Source of the DNA: Duncaniella dubosii
GTDB taxonomy: Bacteria > Bacteroidota > Bacteroidia > Bacteroidales > Muribaculaceae
Assembly (NCBI RefSeq): GCF_004803915.1
Contig: NZ_CP039396.1
Location: 1,302,001 to 1,366,000 of the forward strand
Reading direction: 5' to 3'
DNA: 64,000 nucleotides
The notes below the pieces were generated by a model. It did not search any database, was not told the origin of the DNA, and saw only the letters and a program-made list of their open reading frames with translations. Shown here in pieces: positions 29,326 to 36,948 of the stretch (positions are counted from its first letter, which is position 1; every line of letters starts with the position of its first letter). A program made the translations under genes and the position numbers.

Positions 29326-30663
29326 ATGAATAGAATTTTTATCGGTGTCTTTATGGCTATAGCGGGGACATTATGTTCTCATGCTGAGATTGCTGCTGAT
29401 GTAGACCGTTATCAAGCCGGAAGTCAATATTACGCATATCCTGTGACAGATGACAATGCACCTGTGTTGTCGTCATCTCCCGAAGGTTATGAACCGTTCC
29501 ATATTGAGCATTACGGCCGTCATGGAAGCCGTTGGCTTACTGCGGATGAACTTTATATGAGGCCGGTCGATTATCTCCGGCAGGCAGATATGAAAGGAAA
29601 GCTAACCGAGAGAGGTCGGCTATTGCTTAAACAGCTGATTTTTGTGAGCGAGGTCGCAAAAAATAAAGCCGGGGAATTGACCCCGCTTGGCCACCGTCAG
29701 CACCGTCAGATTGCCAGACGTATGGTTAAGAATTTCCCTGAGATATATCGTGCCGGCAATTATGTGAATGCTAATTCTACGGTGGTTATCCGTTGTATCC
29801 TTTCAATGGCCAGTGAAATTGCTGAACTGAAGGCTATAGAACCGGGGCTTAACGTAAAGTGTGATGCTTCAATGGAAACTCAGAATACATTGAACTACAA
29901 TCATCTTGATATTCCGGCACAGCAGCTTATAGCGACAGCGACTTCTGAATTGTCCGAGAATTTTTCTGCCCGTCCGAGAGATATTTCATCATTTACTGAA
30001 TTGGTATTCAATGATGCCGCATGGGCTAAAGACTCAATTGACAGCCGTAGTGTTTTTAAGTCGGTCTTTGAAGTGGCGGTTAATGCTCAGAGTCATGATA
30101 ATCTTTATGAATTATATGATTTTTTCACTCCCGGAGAGTTGCGAGACGAATGGGTTGAACGTAATGCCGAATGGTATGTTACCGCCTGCAACACTCCTTT
30201 GACTTCAGGCCGTGTACCGTATTCGCAACGTTATTTGTTGAGAAGTATAATTGAAGGAGCGGATTCGGCAATCGTTTCCAACAAGGTAGGGGCCAATCTG
30301 CGTTTCGGACATGAATCGGTTTTATTGCCTTTGATAACACTTATGGAAATAAACAATGTTGATTACTCGACAGACAATATTGATAACTTGGCTAATAACT
30401 GGAGGAATTTTGAATTTTTCCCGATGGCTTCAAATATTCAGATTGTATTCTATCGGCCCGTAATTCAGGCTCATAATAGCGGTTATCGGCTCTCAAGTAA
30501 TGATGAGCAGACAGGTAGTGATATTTTAGTCAAGATACTGCTTAATGAGAAAGAAGTCCCGTTTCCGATAAAAACAACATCTTATCCTTACTATAAGTGG
30601 GATGATTTACGTTCCTATTATGATAATAAATTCAACGGGTTTAAGGATAAGTTTCAGGAATAA
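29326..30663 (+). CDS. Secreted histidine acid phosphatase (branch 2, MINPP/phytase-like)
   Basis: Removes phosphate from phosphomonoesters, probably in the periplasm or at the surface. The 445 residues include a signal peptide (1 to about 19), the catalytic motif YGRHGSRW near residues 61-68 (nucleophile His in RHG), LTERGRLLLKQL and LTPLGHRQHRQIARRM, and a distal GHESVLLPLI near 327-336, which takes the place of the usual HD/HAE proton-donor motif. It closes the plus-strand gene series of the PUL, 43 bases after the phosphodiester glycosidase, and is followed by a terminator. Inferred sequence of action: the diesterase opens the linkage, then the phosphatase removes the exposed phosphate. 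Confidence 0.82.
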   Translation: MNRIFIGVFMAIAGTLCSHAEIAADVDRYQAGSQYYAYPVTDDNAPVLSSSPEGYEPFHIEHYGRHGSRWLTADELYMRPVDYLRQADMKGKLTERGRLLLKQLIFVSEVAKNKAGELTPLGHRQHRQIARRMVKNFPEIYRAGNYVNANSTVVIRCILSMASEIAELKAIEPGLNVKCDASMETQNTLNYNHLDIPAQQLIATATSELSENFSARPRDISSFTELVFNDAAWAKDSIDSRSVFKSVFEVAVNAQSHDNLYELYDFFTPGELRDEWVERNAEWYVTACNTPLTSGRVPYSQRYLLRSIIEGADSAIVSNKVGANLRFGHESVLLPLITLMEINNVDYSTDNIDNLANNWRNFEFFPMASNIQIVFYRPVIQAHNSGYRLSSNDEQTGSDILVKILLNEKEVPFPIKTTSYPYYKWDDLRSYYDNKFNGFKDKFQE

Positions 30664-30723
30664 TGAATTGCCTAAGGCTGATCTTACATCAAATTAAAGT
30701 GTTCATACATCTCGTTAAAGCCC

Positions 30724-30774
30724 AATAATCAAGGAGTTGAGCATCGCACCAAGCAAGCTCAACTCCTTATTATT
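30724..30774 (+). terminator. Terminator after the PUL
   Basis: Arms 30731-30742 and 30757-30768 are a perfect 12-base stem (AAGGAGTTGAGC). Flanking AATAAT and ATTATT (30724-30729, 30769-30774) can extend it with a one-base bulge. It is related in sequence to the hairpin at 52094-52133. Confidence 0.75.
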
Positions 30775-30799
30775 CTATCTTCCAGTGAATTTAAAGAGT

Positions 30800-30823
30800 T
30801 TAATATTCTTCCTCATTAAAGAA
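30800..30823 (-). pseudogene. Remnant of the 3' end of a DUF2795-like gene
   Basis: Reads FFNEEEY and a TAA stop on the minus strand, matching the last residues of the intact DUF2795-like protein at 52166-52387 (LFNEEEY). Both copies are preceded at the same side by a related hairpin. Upstream of these codons the similarity is lost. Interpreted as a truncated copy at the left edge of the island; short, so moderate confidence only. Confidence 0.45.
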
Positions 30824-30876
30824 AGAATTGATTGTTTTTATGATTGATTATCAAGTGATTGCTGATTTGTTGATAG

Positions 30877-30917
30877 TTTTATGACAGCGTATTATGCAGT
30901 AAAATGCGGTGAAATGC
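30877..30917 (+). repeat. Left direct repeat (attL-like)
   Basis: Imperfect copy of 52047-52087, sharing the blocks TATTATGC, GTAAAA and AAATGC. The position just outside the first island gene suits an attachment site. The rest of 30664-31050 holds a terminator and a gene remnant but no gene. Confidence 0.5.
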
Positions 30918-31014
30918 CGGTGGCGATAGTTTTCAAGTGAGAGGTTTGAGTGGGTGTATTGTCTGTTATGGTGGTTGACCGGTGAAATTTATGTAGACAA
31001 TATCGGGATTTCAG

Positions 31015-31032
31015 TATATAACTTACAAAACC
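31015..31032 (+). repeat. Shared 18-base leader element, copy 1
   Basis: TATATAACTTACAAAACC, identical to 49090-49107. Both copies lie 17-19 bases upstream of a start codon of a mobility-type gene, so a common promoter or leader is likely. Confidence 0.55.
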
Positions 31033-31050
31033 CCATCTCAATGTATGTAG

Positions 31051-31359
31051 ATGTCAACGAATAACCCCGAACCGATCAACGACAACTTGATTACCACCCT
31101 TATAAAAGAAATAAAGAGCCTGAGGGCTGAGCTCAATGACCTCAGGAGCGGACTGGAAACTACTAAAATCCAGCTTAATCCCAAGGCTCTTTATAATAAT
31201 AAGGAGATACGGTTGCTGCTTGGTGTCGATGAACGTCTTGTGAAAAAATACCGTGATAACGGACTGTTATCATATATCCGTGAAAGTGACAAGTATTGGT
31301 ACTTGGGCTCGGATGTGATAGCATTTCTTAACCGGAGCCGTTATGAGGCTTTTGCCTAA
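31051..31359 (+). CDS. Helix-turn-helix (excisionase-type) DNA-binding protein
   Basis: A 102-residue protein with an N-terminal coiled coil (about 12-40, LIKEIKSLRAELNDLRSGLE) and a C-terminal MerR/HTH_17-like domain (about 45-98: LYNNKEIRLLLGVDERLVKK, then YRDNGLLSYIRESDKYWYLG). This layout is common in small regulators and excisionases of Bacteroidales mobile elements. It lies just inside the left boundary of the island and before the serine recombinase, and shares an identical leader element with the primase-like gene at the far end. Role as recombination directionality factor or regulator is inferred. Confidence 0.75.
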   Translation: MSTNNPEPINDNLITTLIKEIKSLRAELNDLRSGLETTKIQLNPKALYNNKEIRLLLGVDERLVKKYRDNGLLSYIRESDKYWYLGSDVIAFLNRSRYEAFA

Positions 31360-31397
31360 GCCAGCAGAATCCAGTATTTTTTAGCTTTACGAAAAAC

Positions 31398-31458
31398 TGA
31401 CACATCGTTTTAATCTTGTAAATTCGCTTGATACGAACAGGATTAAAACGATGTGTCA
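31398..31458 (+). promoter_or_regulatory. Perfect 18-base inverted repeat abutting the recombinase start
   Basis: Arms TGACACATCGTTTTAATC (31398-31415) and its exact reverse complement (31441-31458) are separated by 25 bases containing TAAATTCG, close to a TAnnTTTG -7 box. The right arm ends one base before the ATG at 31459. It could be an autoregulatory recombinase site or an RNA hairpin that hides the start. Confidence 0.7.
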
Positions 31459-32079
31459 ATGTGTAAAGTAGTAATATTCACGCGTGTGTCAACACGCATT
31501 CAGGACAACCAACGTCAGGTCAACGACCTCAATGAGATTGCCGGGCGACGAGGCTGGAATGTCGAGAAAGTGTTCTGTGAACAGATCAGCGGAGCCACCT
31601 CAAATAAAAATAGGGGCGAACTGGTTGCTATGCTTGATTATATCTCTGTCAACCATATAGAAAAGGTAATGGTAACTGAGTTAAGCCGTCTGGGACGCGA
31701 TACCGTACAGGTGCTTGAAGTAATCGAGCGATTGAATGAATCCGGAGTGTCGCTTTATATTGACAACTATAATATCGAGACTCTGACTTCTGATGGCAAA
31801 ATAAACGCTATGAGTCAGTTTATGGTCACGATACTTGCCGAAGTAGCGAGAATGGAGCGTCGTACAATCAGGGAACGCATGGAGAGCGGGTATGTCAATT
31901 ACATAAATGCCGGCGGTCGTGTGGGCCGAAAACCCGGCTACCACAAAACCGCCGACATAATGCAAGTGGAATATACCGAAGAGCTACGACTTTTGCGAAA
32001 GGGTATCAGTCTGCGAAATGTAAGTAAGCTGACCGGCACTTCCGTGAATACACTCCGAAAGTGTAAATCGCTACTATAG
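31459..32079 (+). CDS. Serine recombinase (resolvase/invertase family)
   Basis: Small serine recombinase of about 206 residues. Catalytic Ser11 lies in VIFTRVST. The family segments DNQRQVNDL, FCEQISGATSNKNR, VTELSRLGRDTVQVLEVI and EVARMERRTIRERMESG follow in order, then a short C-terminal HTH (YTEELRLLRKGISLRNVSKL, TGTSVNTLRK). The frame is open from a GTG at 31453, but the ATG at 31459 gives the normal N-terminus. The ATG directly follows a perfect inverted repeat. It ends in TAG, which shows that TAG works as a stop in the island. Target could be DNA inversion or resolution; no clear invertible segment was found nearby. Confidence 0.88.
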   Translation: MCKVVIFTRVSTRIQDNQRQVNDLNEIAGRRGWNVEKVFCEQISGATSNKNRGELVAMLDYISVNHIEKVMVTELSRLGRDTVQVLEVIERLNESGVSLYIDNYNIETLTSDGKINAMSQFMVTILAEVARMERRTIRERMESGYVNYINAGGRVGRKPGYHKTADIMQVEYTEELRLLRKGISLRNVSKLTGTSVNTLRKCKSLL

Positions 32080-32104
32080 CGTATGTATCAGGACATGAAG
32101 TTTA

Positions 32105-32722
32105 TTAATACATACGACCTTCCTCTTGTAACTTCGCATGGATTTCTTTTGCGCGTCGTTTAGCATAATTGTAGTTGCGAAGGCTCTTAAACGATTCTGA
32201 AAAGCCCGGATTGTCCTTGTAGAACTTCGGTGAGAAGGCTCTGAGATGATATAACTGCATTGCGATAGCGTTAATTATCCCGCATTTGTCTTCAAGAGTG
32301 CCACTTCCGTAGCGGAACTCATTACACAGGATCTCATGGTTGGCCCACATACAGGCGGCGACCTGTCTTTCATCATTCGCATCGAAATCTTCCGGCATAC
32401 AAGGCATTTTAATGGTTGTTGGACCAAAGCAACAAACTGTCATAGCATATTCTTCCTCCTCGCAGTCTTCATCATATTCGAGGGTATAACTAATACCTTC
32501 GCAATATAACTTTTCGGAGTCCTTTACGATGTATGCCCAGTTCATGCCTGCGGCTTCCTGAGCTTGTCTCATGATGTCCAGTAAGGTGTTTTTTTCTGTT
32601 GTCATTCTGTTGATTGAATTTAAGTTTGGATTGTTATTGAGTTGTGTTGAATCAGCTTTATTGCTGAGCTCTTCCGTTTGGTTATAGGAAAAATTTGTGG
32701 AATTGTTTAATTGATTGGTCAT
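32105..32722 (-). CDS. Unrecognised island protein with Asn-rich N-terminus
   Basis: A 205-residue protein of no recognised family. The first 40 residues are rich in Asn and Ser and probably disordered. An internal ATG at 32605 would start at MTTEKNTLLDIMRQAQEAAG and is an equally good start. The following part is acidic (EYDEDCEEEEYAM) and contains several Cys, then helices to the end (YAKRRAKEIHAKLQEEGRMY). No signal peptide or membrane segment. It is last of three minus-strand genes facing the recombinases. Confidence 0.6.
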   Translation of the reverse strand: MTNQLNNSTNFSYNQTEELSNKADSTQLNNNPNLNSINRMTTEKNTLLDIMRQAQEAAGMNWAYIVKDSEKLYCEGISYTLEYDEDCEEEEYAMTVCCFGPTTIKMPCMPEDFDANDERQVAACMWANHEILCNEFRYGSGTLEDKCGIINAIAMQLYHLRAFSPKFYKDNPGFSESFKSLRNYNYAKRRAKEIHAKLQEEGRMY

Positions 32723-32805
32723 ATTTTTGATATTAGAGTTTTGAAATTTTTGTTTCAGTGGATTGGATCTCCCTCTCGAATTGTGAGAGGGAGAGACGAA
32801 TGGCT

Positions 32806-33123
32806 TTAGAACAGAGCCTCCGGCAGTCCATATTGGCTTAGGATATATTCATAATGATCACCGTAGCCGGTTCGGAATATGTGCATCTCAGGAGAAACCT
32901 GCTCGTAGAACGGATTCAATTCCTTATCAATGTATACCCTGTACAATATACCGTTGGGACATGCAACGATGATATGAGGGTAACCACCTGTTGCCCATGA
33001 GTCGCGATACTGGTATCTTGCCTCATAATAGACATATTCGGAATTAATCAACCTGAGGTTATACATCAGCCACCCAAGATTAGGATGTCGATCAAAGATG
33101 TATTTAGTAGTGATTTTACGCAT
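32806..33123 (-). CDS. Unrecognised small island protein
   Basis: About 105 residues from the ATG at 33123 (MRKITTKYIFDRHPNLGWLM). The frame is open to 33198 but that extension overlaps the upstream gene. It is rich in Tyr (NSEYVYYEARYQYRDSW) and has no recognised motif, signal peptide or membrane helix. It starts 8 bases after the gene at 33132 and is probably translated with it. Confidence 0.6.
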   Translation of the reverse strand: MRKITTKYIFDRHPNLGWLMYNLRLINSEYVYYEARYQYRDSWATGGYPHIIVACPNGILYRVYIDKELNPFYEQVSPEMHIFRTGYGDHYEYILSQYGLPEALF

Positions 33124-33131
33124 AATGACCG

Positions 33132-33521
33132 TCAGAATAATGGTTGGATGTTGACTGATACGACACTCTCGATTTCCTTCAGAGTCTGATAGAAGCATGA
33201 ACGACCATTGTATTCAACCTCCTCTCGTAGAATCTCGACCGCTTCGTCAAGCAAGCCCTCGTTATAGCTGGGGACAAAGAAGAACTTGCCATCTTTCTCC
33301 TTTATGATTCTCATGCGCCCTTCGATGGTCAGCATATACGCGGCAATTCTTTCTTCGCCATTAGTACCCTGTGCATTCTCTTCTGTAGGGAAGAAAAACA
33401 CATTCTTTTGATTGTTAAGCTCCTCGTCTTTCAGGAAGCTGTGCAGACCTTTGCCCTTTGCAAAGATTTGCTGTAGGACGGTAAACTTTAACTGTCGATG
33501 TGCTATGATTATTTGTGTCAT
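33132..33521 (-). CDS. Unrecognised small island protein
   Basis: A 129-residue protein starting MTQIIIAHRQLKFTVLQQIF. It contains a mixed hydrophobic and charged middle part (NNQKNVFFFPTEENAQGTNG) and ends in a helix (LLDEAVEILREEVEYNG). No known domain was recognised. First gene of a three-gene minus-strand set (33521 down to 32105), whose close spacing suggests one transcript. Confidence 0.6.
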   Translation of the reverse strand: MTQIIIAHRQLKFTVLQQIFAKGKGLHSFLKDEELNNQKNVFFFPTEENAQGTNGEERIAAYMLTIEGRMRIIKEKDGKFFFVPSYNEGLLDEAVEILREEVEYNGRSCFYQTLKEIESVVSVNIQPLF

Positions 33522-33852
33522 ATAAGTAAAAAATTACGATTTAATGAGTCGGCTTCGTTGCCTTTCTGCCAGTTATATTAGGGATTGAGTAGAAAGTTTA
33601 GATTTGGGGTGAAATTTTATTGTTAATTGATGTTAACAAAATTATGGATGCTGATATATTCGTATAGCATCCCTCCGCGATGATACCTGGCCAAGATGGC
33701 TTTGATTGTATTGCAGGTATTCGAGAAGAGGACTGTTTGCAGGGGTTAAGAGATATACTTTTTCATTGTGTTGAATTATGAAGTTTCTATCAATGGTAGA
33801 TCAACTTGATGAAAAAGTTTATACGAAGATGGATGTGACTGTAAATTTTTTT

Positions 33853-33908
33853 CTCCTTATTATATTAATTATATCCTCTTTCACTCAAAAACAATATAAT
33901 ACTGATGA
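33853..33908 (+). repeat. Decayed copy of the island leader module
   Basis: Aligns with the leaders at about 39410-39466 and 43668-43726 (shared block AACAATATAATACTGA, and an upstream TTATATTA-rich stretch), but no gene follows. It lies in the otherwise gene-free 33522-34322, which also holds operator-like repeats, a promoter and a structured leader. Confidence 0.55.
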
Positions 33909-33949
33909 CACTTTTTGTAAAGTAACAGTGCTTGTCTTCGGAGAGATTA

Positions 33950-34002
33950 TGTCAAGAGATAATGTTAAAATCACTAATTTTTGGAGTCAAGAACGGATTT
34001 AA
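33950..34002 (+). promoter_or_regulatory. Paired TGTCAAGA-type direct repeats, module 1
   Basis: TGTCAAGAGATAATGTTAAA (from 33950) and AGTCAAGAACGGATTTAA (from 33985) lie 35 bases apart. The same pair, 36 bases apart, precedes the operons starting at 39470 and 43730. Probably operator or activator sites for a common regulator. Confidence 0.55.
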
Positions 34003-34023
34003 CACTCTGATTCTCAAAACAGC

Positions 34024-34054
34024 TTGGTCAATCGCAAAATAATGTTTAACTTTG
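34024..34054 (+). promoter_or_regulatory. Promoter of the 34323 operon
   Basis: TTGG at 34024-34027 and TAACTTTG at 34047-34054 are spaced by 19 bases, a good match to the Bacteroidales -33/-7 arrangement. Transcription would start near 34061, leaving a leader of about 260 bases. Confidence 0.65.
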
Positions 34055-34060
34055 CAGTGT

Positions 34061-34322
34061 ACCGTTAAGTCGGTTCATAGTCAAAACACGAAAGTGTCTT
34101 ACTGATTCTCATGTGTCTGAAGTGTGGAAGCTTAGAGACCAATGCGAGGAAAAGTGGACACTCTCGCGTCGTACACTCATACGGCGTGGGAGTTTGCACT
34201 TATACCCAAGCATTGAAGGCTTCTTCCACCGCCTGGACACATTTGGGATAAGATAGCAGCTTCCACGCTTTCGTCATTTTATCTCTTTCCTCAGGGGAGC
34301 GGGAAAGGCTAAACTCAGGCAA
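34061..34322 (+). ncRNA. Candidate structured RNA leader
   Basis: Four helices can be drawn. 34086-34089 pairs with 34094-34097 around a GAAA tetraloop. 34160-34173 pairs with 34180-34193 (14 pairs, three of them G-U). 34122-34132 pairs with 34258-34268, closing a long domain. 34285-34290 pairs with 34302-34307 shortly before the ATG at 34323. No open reading frame of note is present. It does not match a riboswitch class that I recognise. It could be an attenuator, a riboswitch-like element or a separate RNA. Confidence 0.5.
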
Positions 34323-35459
34323 ATGACCGAGACTAATACCGATAAGTTCCTTGAGGGTTTCCGTCAGTGGTGGTTAAACAAGGGACATTCCAGACGCAGC
34401 GCCGACAGCTATTGCTCAGGCATAAGGCGTGTCAACAGGGAATTCTTCCTTCCGATAGTCAATAAAGACCTGTTTGACGGGCTTGTCGACGCTGTGGCAA
34501 AAGGGTGTGCGGAGAACTTCCTCACAGCATTGGTCGGCACCATAGGAGAGAAGAGTAGAAACACTACAGACCCGACGGAGAAAAAGCGGCTTCAAGATAA
34601 TGTGAGCCACCTGAAAAAATTCATTGAATATGTTGTCGCACTTCAGGATGACACTGTTGCTGCCATAGATCATAGTGAGACAGAGCTGCTCGACGACAGC
34701 GCTCTTGATTCCGACTTCGAGTTTTTTGACCATGATACACTGGCGGGCATATTCTCTCTTCGTATCAAGACACAAGACCGCATGAGCGCGGGTAAGAATG
34801 TTTTCTTCCCCATACGTATTCTTGGGAGTCTTTTCTCAACAGCAGACCGTTACCATCTCGATATGTTTGTCCGCAAGGGTATTCTTGCATCTGACGGGAG
34901 TCCTTTGTATCTCAAGAGATGGTATGACAGTTGGGTAAAGAGCATAGTCGGACGAGTAGTATTCCATACAGCCAAGGGCGACTATAGGCTTTCTGAAATC
35001 GAAGGTCTTCGGATTATGCGGTCTACGGGCAGTGTGTGGATTGTTGACAAGGAGCATTCACGTACTATACCTTTGTTGTCAGAAGGTGAGAACGGCTTGC
35101 AGCCTATGAAAGCAAAGTCATTGAAGCAAATCCATCTCGACCATACCGAACGCATGGAGGATCTTCTCATACGTCTCGAACCGGTGCTTACTGTCATGCG
35201 TCAGATTACCGACAATATAAAAGCATCTGTGAAGGGACAGACTGTAACTGTCAAAGACAAAAGAAGAAATGAGCATAAAATTGAACTCGATTCCTTCCGT
35301 CCCGGAACGCTTACACTCGTCAGCGGATGGTATTGCGACAATGTGGACTGGGACTTCATAGCCCCGCTGCTTTCACTTGTTCGTGTCGAGCTCGACTACA
35401 TAGCCGCTGCCACCCGTCTGACAGCAATGTCATCCACCGACAACCTTAAAAAACACTGA
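34323..35459 (+). CDS. Unrecognised island protein, first gene of operon 1
   Basis: A 378-residue soluble protein. The N-terminus (about 8-40: FLEGFRQWWLNKGHSRRSAD, then SYCSGIRRVN) resembles the SAM-like core-binding domain of tyrosine recombinases, but no recombinase catalytic domain follows. Residues about 165-275 include a basic, beta-rich stretch. 315-345 (VKDKRRNEHKIELDSFRPGT) is followed by a hydrophobic helix-rich end. No signal peptide. It follows a long structured leader with its own promoter. The DNA-binding idea rests only on the N-terminal resemblance; function unknown. Confidence 0.65.
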   Translation: MTETNTDKFLEGFRQWWLNKGHSRRSADSYCSGIRRVNREFFLPIVNKDLFDGLVDAVAKGCAENFLTALVGTIGEKSRNTTDPTEKKRLQDNVSHLKKFIEYVVALQDDTVAAIDHSETELLDDSALDSDFEFFDHDTLAGIFSLRIKTQDRMSAGKNVFFPIRILGSLFSTADRYHLDMFVRKGILASDGSPLYLKRWYDSWVKSIVGRVVFHTAKGDYRLSEIEGLRIMRSTGSVWIVDKEHSRTIPLLSEGENGLQPMKAKSLKQIHLDHTERMEDLLIRLEPVLTVMRQITDNIKASVKGQTVTVKDKRRNEHKIELDSFRPGTLTLVSGWYCDNVDWDFIAPLLSLVRVELDYIAAATRLTAMSSTDNLKKH

Positions 35460-35475
35460 GAACTTTACCCTGTTA

Positions 35476-35536
35476 GCAATAACAACGCCAAATGACGTTA
35501 AATCAGGTTATTGCAAACGGAAAACATTTACATTTG
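35476..35536 (+). promoter_or_regulatory. Inverted repeat and -7-like box before 35554
   Basis: GCAATAAC (35476-35483) and GTTATTGC (35507-35514) form an inverted repeat. TACATTTG at 35529-35536 matches the -7 consensus. The repeat may be an operator or a weak terminator. Confidence 0.4.
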
Positions 35537-35553
35537 CAAAAATAACAACTACC

Positions 35554-36468
35554 ATGCTTCATTCCAAGAACTTTGCCGACTCAATAAAGGCAATCAAGCA
35601 ATATGTTGAAGCCGGAGACTATTCCAGGCCTCACATAATCGCTTCAGAGATGTACTATCCAAGGTTAAACCAACTCGTAGGTGAAAATAAGCGTATCCCC
35701 GGAGGCAAGGACGAACTTCGACCCTATTCATGGGGCGCTCCATCATATGCCCAACTGCCTGAGATCATGAAATGCGACACAGAGCATTTCTTTATAATAC
35801 CTATCGGACGCGGGCGTGGAGAAGAACTCAAAGAAGTGCTTTCTCTTCCCATTGCATCAAAAGCTCCGTGGTTTATCTACATCGAGGATTCACTGATTCG
35901 TGAATGGGGTAATGATGTTGACTGCGACATCAACTTCTATGACTTTGACCGAGAGGTATGGCTCAAAGCAAGTGAGGAAATCAACCCGGCTACAGGCAGA
36001 CGCAAGATAGACCGGTTCTATCTCGACTTCCTGAAGCAAGCCCCGGATGAATTCATCTCTTTGTACCCACGGGAGGGATCTTTCAGTATGACCCAGAATC
36101 AACCTTCAAAGTGGGAAGCTGCGAGCCATAGCCTTATCTCTGGGATAAAGCATATGCTTGAGTCTGCAGTTCGCGCCAATGGTCATAAAGGGAAGTCAGA
36201 GGAAATAGCTCCATTGGTGGAGCCTATGTTCCACTCGCTCTTCACTGATGGAGACATTGACTGGAACAAGATGTCTGATACGCTTGAAGCACTTCCCGAA
36301 GATGTATGGAAGAAGTCAATTATCCTACCGAATTGCGTAAAGGCAATGGCTGTCGACCTCTCCCGTGTGGACCAGTTCAAGCTGCATGCGATTTATCGAC
36401 TAAACTGTGTCACTCAAAATGTATATGCAGCTCTCCATGAGTTTCACGGACTGCCCGCTGCAAAGTAA
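35554..36468 (+). CDS. Unrecognised island protein
   Basis: A 304-residue soluble protein without signal peptide. Visible segments include an N-terminal helix set (SIKAIKQYVEAGDYSRPHII), a central GRGRGEELKEVLSLP followed by APWFIYIEDSLIREWG, and a C-terminal helix-rich half (EEIAPLVEPMFHSLFTDGDI). No catalytic motif or known family was recognised. It is followed after 12 bases by the next gene of the same operon. Confidence 0.6.
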   Translation: MLHSKNFADSIKAIKQYVEAGDYSRPHIIASEMYYPRLNQLVGENKRIPGGKDELRPYSWGAPSYAQLPEIMKCDTEHFFIIPIGRGRGEELKEVLSLPIASKAPWFIYIEDSLIREWGNDVDCDINFYDFDREVWLKASEEINPATGRRKIDRFYLDFLKQAPDEFISLYPREGSFSMTQNQPSKWEAASHSLISGIKHMLESAVRANGHKGKSEEIAPLVEPMFHSLFTDGDIDWNKMSDTLEALPEDVWKKSIILPNCVKAMAVDLSRVDQFKLHAIYRLNCVTQNVYAALHEFHGLPAAK

Positions 36469-36480
36469 CCGTCGGTAATC

Positions 36481-36948
36481 ATGATAGACCGGAACTATTC
36501 AAAGTTTTACCATCACAATGTGGCTATGGACGGATGTCCCTTTGTCGAGGTCGACAATCCGGTCATAACCATTATTGGGCTTAAAGGCACAGAGGAGGCT
36601 GTCGCCTCGGCTTGTGCTTTGGTCACCAAAGAGTGGATAAAAGATTCGTTGTCGGAAGATTGCATCGAGTGGGTGCGCCAGTATCATAGCTTGGGATATT
36701 TTACCATCGAACTGCGTACCAACAACTATATCCCTCAGGTGTATGATGGAATCAAGGCCATCGACGGACTGACATCTGTCAAGTATGTGGTATATGACAC
36801 CGCCTACAGACGCATGATAGCCAACGACAAGTATATGGCTGAGACGATTAATGGCTCTCGGAAGCTGGATTATGACATCGAACTTGATGACGATGACGAT
36901 TTTTTCCCGATGATTTGTGAGCTGTCATTGCCAATTGATGACTTATGA
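36481..36948 (+). CDS. Unrecognised acidic island protein
   Basis: A 155-residue protein of no recognised family. An N-terminal alpha/beta part (FVEVDNPVITIIGLKGTEEA, SVKYVVYDTAYRRMI) is followed by a strongly acidic tail (DYDIELDDDDDFFPMI). Acidic tails recur in this island (the interrupted gene ends EEEEDDD). No signal peptide or membrane helix. Its 3' end overlaps the start of the small membrane-protein frame at 36938. Confidence 0.6.
   Translation: MIDRNYSKFYHHNVAMDGCPFVEVDNPVITIIGLKGTEEAVASACALVTKEWIKDSLSEDCIEWVRQYHSLGYFTIELRTNNYIPQVYDGIKAIDGLTSVKYVVYDTAYRRMIANDKYMAETINGSRKLDYDIELDDDDDFFPMICELSLPIDDL

Noticed and set aside
1..30663. Pectin (rhamnogalacturonan) utilization locus
   Set aside because: The rhamnosidase and rhaBA would fit, but no polysaccharide lyase, unsaturated glucuronyl hydrolase or galacturonate gene is visible, and the phosphate-cleaving pair is unexplained by pectin.
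31398..31458. Invertible promoter flanked by inverted repeats
   Set aside because: The 25-base spacer is too short for inversion of a promoter by a serine or tyrosine recombinase. A binding site or hairpin is more likely.
33778..34002. Plus-strand ORF of 74 codons
   Set aside because: It runs through a decayed leader module and both TGTCAAGA repeats, so the sequence is explained as regulatory.
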